Below are positions 14,674-14,818 of a DNA stretch of 14,818 nt, piece by piece (the first letter of the stretch is position 1; each line of letters opens with the position of its first letter). This DNA is from JBNKFQ01 sp050289385 (lineage in GTDB: Bacteria; Pseudomonadota; Gammaproteobacteria; Pseudomonadales; Porticoccaceae): NCBI GenBank assembly GCA_050289385.1, contig JBNKFQ010000260.1, forward strand, positions 1 through 14,818, in the 5' to 3' direction. The notes below the pieces were generated by a model. It was not told the origin of the DNA and searched no databases. It saw only the letters and a list, made by a program, of their open reading frames with translations. Position numbers and translations under genes: made by a program.

Positions 14674-14818
14674 ATGGCAAAACTGCTGAAATGGATCTTT
14701 TGGGGCGCCTTGTCGCTCGTGGTGCTGGCGGGCATTGGCATTATTTTGCTGCTGTTTGTGGTTGATCCCAACCAATACAAACCACAAATCCAGCAAGTGG
14801 CAGCGGATAATGGCATAC
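14674..14818 (+). CDS. AsmA family protein, N-terminal fragment (cut by window end)
   Basis: 48 residues are visible before the window ends. They show a short basic start, one membrane segment (~8-29, GALSLVVLAGIGIILLLFVV) and the DPNQYKPQIQQ segment that directly follows it in AsmA proteins. AsmA-like proteins are inner-membrane-anchored, extend into the periplasm and are linked to outer-membrane biogenesis and phospholipid transport. GGGAG lies 6 nt before the ATG at 14674. The remaining coding region is outside the window, so length and completeness are unknown. Confidence 0.85.
   Translation, partial: MAKLLKWIFWGALSLVVLAGIGIILLLFVVDPNQYKPQIQQVAADNGI

Overview
The window reads as a chromosomal segment of a gammaproteobacterium. 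The evidence is a one-piece tmRNA with the tag ANDDNYALAA, an AcrAB/MexAB-type RND pump with its TetR repressor, a hisB-hisH-hisA run, a LexA-type SOS box, and a ZnuD-like TonB receptor. My guess is a marine Cellvibrionales-like or Pseudomonas-related lineage, but the sequence does not fix the genus.

Layout. 1-145 is non-coding and rich in hairpins, immediately 3' of ssrA. 146-501 (-) is tmRNA. 629-748 (-) is a 39-residue ribosomal protein THX gene. 778-1011 (+) is a DUF2905 membrane protein. 1013-1633 (-) is a TetR repressor, divergent from an efflux operon: adaptor 1769-2944 and RND pump 2960-6097. A TTGACA promoter overlapping a CATACA-N8-TGTATG dyad lies between them. Convergent with the pump and overlapping it by 12 bp is a GNAT acetyltransferase / zinc alcohol dehydrogenase pair (7585 down to 6086, -). 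7674-8741 (+) is a PA0069-type radical SAM protein behind a LexA box.

8742-9430 holds no credible gene. It contains tandem repeats, a 66-nt pure-purine tract, a possible ~350 bp element bounded by imperfect inverted repeats, and palindromes. Then come hisA (TTG start), a 390-bp hairpin-bearing gap, hisH and hisB, all on the minus strand. hisF is absent. Upstream of hisB a consensus promoter is embedded in an 18-bp tandem repeat next to a TGTAAAGT-N6-ACTTTACA dyad. In the other direction are a small exported His/Cys/Asp-rich protein and a ZnuD-like TonB-dependent receptor with His-rich loops, closed by a strong terminator. An AsmA-family gene begins at 14674 and runs off the window.

Functional logic. 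The TetR/adaptor/pump set is a self-regulated multidrug exporter that must borrow an outer-membrane channel from elsewhere. The radical SAM gene looks damage-inducible. HisB, HisH and HisA serve mid-pathway histidine synthesis but need HisF from another locus. The small protein plus receptor look like an outer-membrane zinc (or other transition-metal) uptake unit. Most genes belong to known families. The less ordinary material is the intergenic repeats and regulatory sites, the THX gene, and the small metal-handling protein.
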